The translations under genes and the position numbers were made by a program. The notes under the pieces are model-generated. The model saw nothing but the letters and a program-made list of their open reading frames with translations. It did no database searches and was not told the DNA's origin. 64,000 nt of DNA from Euzebyella saccharophila (lineage in GTDB: Bacteria; Bacteroidota; Bacteroidia; Flavobacteriales; Flavobacteriaceae). Shown here one piece after another: positions 62,358-64,000 of this stretch. The first letter of the stretch is position 1, and each line of letters opens with the position of its first letter. The stretch is taken from the NCBI RefSeq assembly GCF_014855495.1, contig NZ_JACYFJ010000002.1, positions 558,001 to 622,000 of the forward strand, read 5' to 3'.

Positions 62358-64000
62358 ATGAACAAAACGATAAATATAAACCTAGCCAACATGCTTTTTC
62401 ATATGGATGAGGAAGCATATAACAAAATGCAACGCTACCTAGAATCGGTCAAGCGTTCTTTTGCCAATACCCCGGGCAGCGAAGAAATCATAGCTGATAT
62501 CGAGGCGCGCATCGCGGAACTTTTTAGTGAAAAACTCGAGAATGAACGCCAGGTCATCACTACCAAAGAAGTTGATGCCGTGATAGCCATTATGGGACAG
62601 CCAGAAGACTACATGGTAGATGAAGATATGTTTGAAGACGAACCAAAATCGACCCATTCAAAGTCTAGAAAACCTAAAAAATTCTATAGGGATACGGAGC
62701 ATAAATATATTGCCGGGGTTTCTTCGGGCTTGGGCCACTATTTTAATATAGACCCACTTTGGATTCGTCTCATTTGGATTATACTCACCATCGGTTCTAC
62801 TGGAGCCTTCATTTTCATCTATGCCCTTCTGTGGTTATTGATACCGGAGGCAAGAACAACTTCGCAAAAATTGGATATGCGGGGAGAGGATATCAACATC
62901 AGCAATATAGAACGCAAGGTCAAGGAAGGCTTTGATGATGTTGCCCAAAAAATTAAGAGCGTCGATTACGAAGGTGTTACCCAAAAGGTAAAAAATGGCG
63001 GAAAGTCGTTTTTTGATACCCTAGGTGATATTATCATGTTTTGCTTTAAGATTTTCGGGAAGTTCATAGGTATTATTCTCGTAGTCATAGGAGCCGCTAC
63101 CATTATTGGAATGTTCATTGGCATGCTAACCATGGGCACCTTAGGTTGGGTAGACTTACCCGGAATGGATGGCTTTCTGAACAACATAACAGGTGCTCTA
63201 ATCTGGGTATTTTCTCTTTTGCTCTTCTTTGCAATAGGTATTCCCTTCTTTTTCTTGATGTACTTAGGACTAAAAATCTTGGTCAACAACTTAAAATCCA
63301 TAGGTAACGTAGCCAAATTTTCTTTGCTAGGGCTATGGCTCATCTGTATCATTTCATTGATTGTTTTAGGTGTCAGGGAAGCTGCATCGCACGCCTTTAC
63401 CGGTAGCGTTAAGGATGATTATGAGCTTAATATTAGTTCAGAAACGGATACCCTCAATTTACAATTAGTGGCATCGGAATTTTATGATGATGGAGAATAT
63501 GTTCGTATGAACGATATGATTCTTGTATACGATAATGAGGGCAACCCTATGTTACAATCAGAGGATGTGCGTTTCAATATTAGAAAAGCGACCGATTCCG
63601 TTGCTAAAATCACTATTAGAAAGGAAGCCAACGGACCTTCATTTGACGAAGCAAGGGCAACTGCAGAAACCATAGATTACCAATACGAGCTTAGAGGTCA
63701 AACTCTTCTTTTAAACAGTTTTCTAACCACTACCGATAAAAGCAAGTTTAACGACCAAGAAGTTAGGGTTAACCTTTATTTACCCGAAGGACAATTCTTA
63801 AAGTACTCCCCTGCAAACTCACGTAATTGGACTATTAGGGCAGAACACGACCCTGAAGTAGATGAACCTGAAGACTACCTTTGGCAGATGGGAAATGATG
63901 GTGAACTTAAATGTCAGAATTGCCCAGAAGAAATCATGAACGAATCCAATGATGAAAACAGGATTCGAATCAACGAAAATGGGATTGATATCAATATAAA
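62358..64000 (+). CDS. PspC domain membrane protein (C-terminus cut by window edge)
   Basis: An open frame begins at the ATG at 62358 (MNKTININLANMLFHMDEEAY) and runs to the window end, 547 codons, with no stop. An N-terminal helical region (1-90; LESVKRSFANTPGSEEIIADIEARIAELF) precedes the PspC domain at about 113-175 (HKYIAGVSSGLGHYFNIDPLWIRLIWIILTIG). Several further transmembrane segments span about 215-345, followed by a soluble beta-rich part. It is the probable output of the PadR regulator and may sense envelope stress as PspC does. The remaining C-terminus is outside the window. Confidence 0.9.
   Translation, partial: MNKTININLANMLFHMDEEAYNKMQRYLESVKRSFANTPGSEEIIADIEARIAELFSEKLENERQVITTKEVDAVIAIMGQPEDYMVDEDMFEDEPKSTHSKSRKPKKFYRDTEHKYIAGVSSGLGHYFNIDPLWIRLIWIILTIGSTGAFIFIYALLWLLIPEARTTSQKLDMRGEDINISNIERKVKEGFDDVAQKIKSVDYEGVTQKVKNGGKSFFDTLGDIIMFCFKIFGKFIGIILVVIGAATIIGMFIGMLTMGTLGWVDLPGMDGFLNNITGALIWVFSLLLFFAIGIPFFFLMYLGLKILVNNLKSIGNVAKFSLLGLWLICIISLIVLGVREAASHAFTGSVKDDYELNISSETDTLNLQLVASEFYDDGEYVRMNDMILVYDNEGNPMLQSEDVRFNIRKATDSVAKITIRKEANGPSFDEARATAETIDYQYELRGQTLLLNSFLTTTDKSKFNDQEVRVNLYLPEGQFLKYSPANSRNWTIRAEHDPEVDEPEDYLWQMGNDGELKCQNCPEEIMNESNDENRIRINENGIDINI

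Noticed and set aside
1-64000. CRISPR array, prophage, IS transposase, rRNA or tRNA genes
   Set aside because: Read through both strands by eye, I saw no regular spaced direct repeats, phage structural genes, transposase motifs, rRNA stretches or clear tRNA cloverleaf; a weak tRNA could be missed without a covariance search.

Overview
The window looks like chromosomal DNA from a flavobacterium (Bacteroidota, Flavobacteriaceae, probably marine). This is inferred from several features. The DNA is AT-rich. Many promoters carry the Bacteroidota -7 box TAnnTTTG, and genes mostly lack Shine-Dalgarno sequences. Many proteins belong to families typical of the group: 2TM proteins, a LETM1-related protein, LytTR/LytS-type signalling, split DUF4331 proteins, DUF2490, and a PadR/PspC pair. 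I found no rRNA, tRNA, CRISPR array, prophage or classical IS element. Both window edges cut genes: a secreted protein at 1-96 on the minus strand and a PspC protein from 62358 to the right end.

Layout. 340-8690 is a fatty-acid degradation locus: an acyl-CoA synthetase, a MarR regulator with a perfect 28-bp operator palindrome over its promoter, then a fadN-fadA-fadE-like beta-oxidation operon. A small four-helix-bundle gene, enclosed by long inverted repeats, sits between fadN and fadA. 8772-12884 holds a GH15 hydrolase divergent from a trehalose-6-phosphate synthase/phosphatase fusion. 13015-15834 is an MFS transporter with an M1 peptidase. 15916-19320 is a giant ThuA / sugar dehydrogenase / PKD / cytochrome c lipoprotein. 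19442-23739 holds small envelope proteins, a YceI lipoprotein, a Cu-Zn superoxide dismutase lipoprotein and an ECF sigma/anti-sigma pair. 23797-31578 holds a glycosyltransferase, DUF547, an Omp85-like barrel, a TPR lipoprotein, two half-DUF4331 proteins and a LETM1-related protein.

31659-34937 is a signalling operon: a LytS-type kinase fused to a 2TM domain, three stand-alone 2TM proteins and a LytTR regulator. 36192-42736 is a sugar-oxidation operon (ThuA/dehydrogenase/azurin fusion, sugar isomerase/epimerase, Gfo/Idh/MocA oxidoreductase) with a divergent AraC regulator. 42793-50258 holds an FAD enzyme, a DEAD-box helicase, a PerM-type protein, an EEP-family enzyme, an M23 peptidase, a hydrolase and a TfoX-like protein. 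50297-53250 is a stress region: alcohol dehydrogenase, dps divergent from oxyR, and a conserved 65-residue protein. 53401-57569 has a PBP4-type carboxypeptidase convergent with a GMC oxidoreductase / subunit 3 / NudK operon. 57731-64000 has an M81 peptidase, a lone receiver, AIM24, DUF4442 and DUF4870 proteins, and a PadR-PspC unit.

How the genes fit together. The clearest co-working sets are the MarR-controlled beta-oxidation operon, the OxyR/Dps peroxide response, trehalose synthesis next to a possible trehalase, and two or three envelope sugar-oxidation units. The latter carry built-in electron carriers (a cytochrome c in one, a cupredoxin in another) plus a GMC dehydrogenase, and could form a keto-sugar pathway. 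The most unusual structure is the four-helix-bundle gene whose start codon lies inside a long-range stem closing around the whole gene, in the middle of the fad operon.
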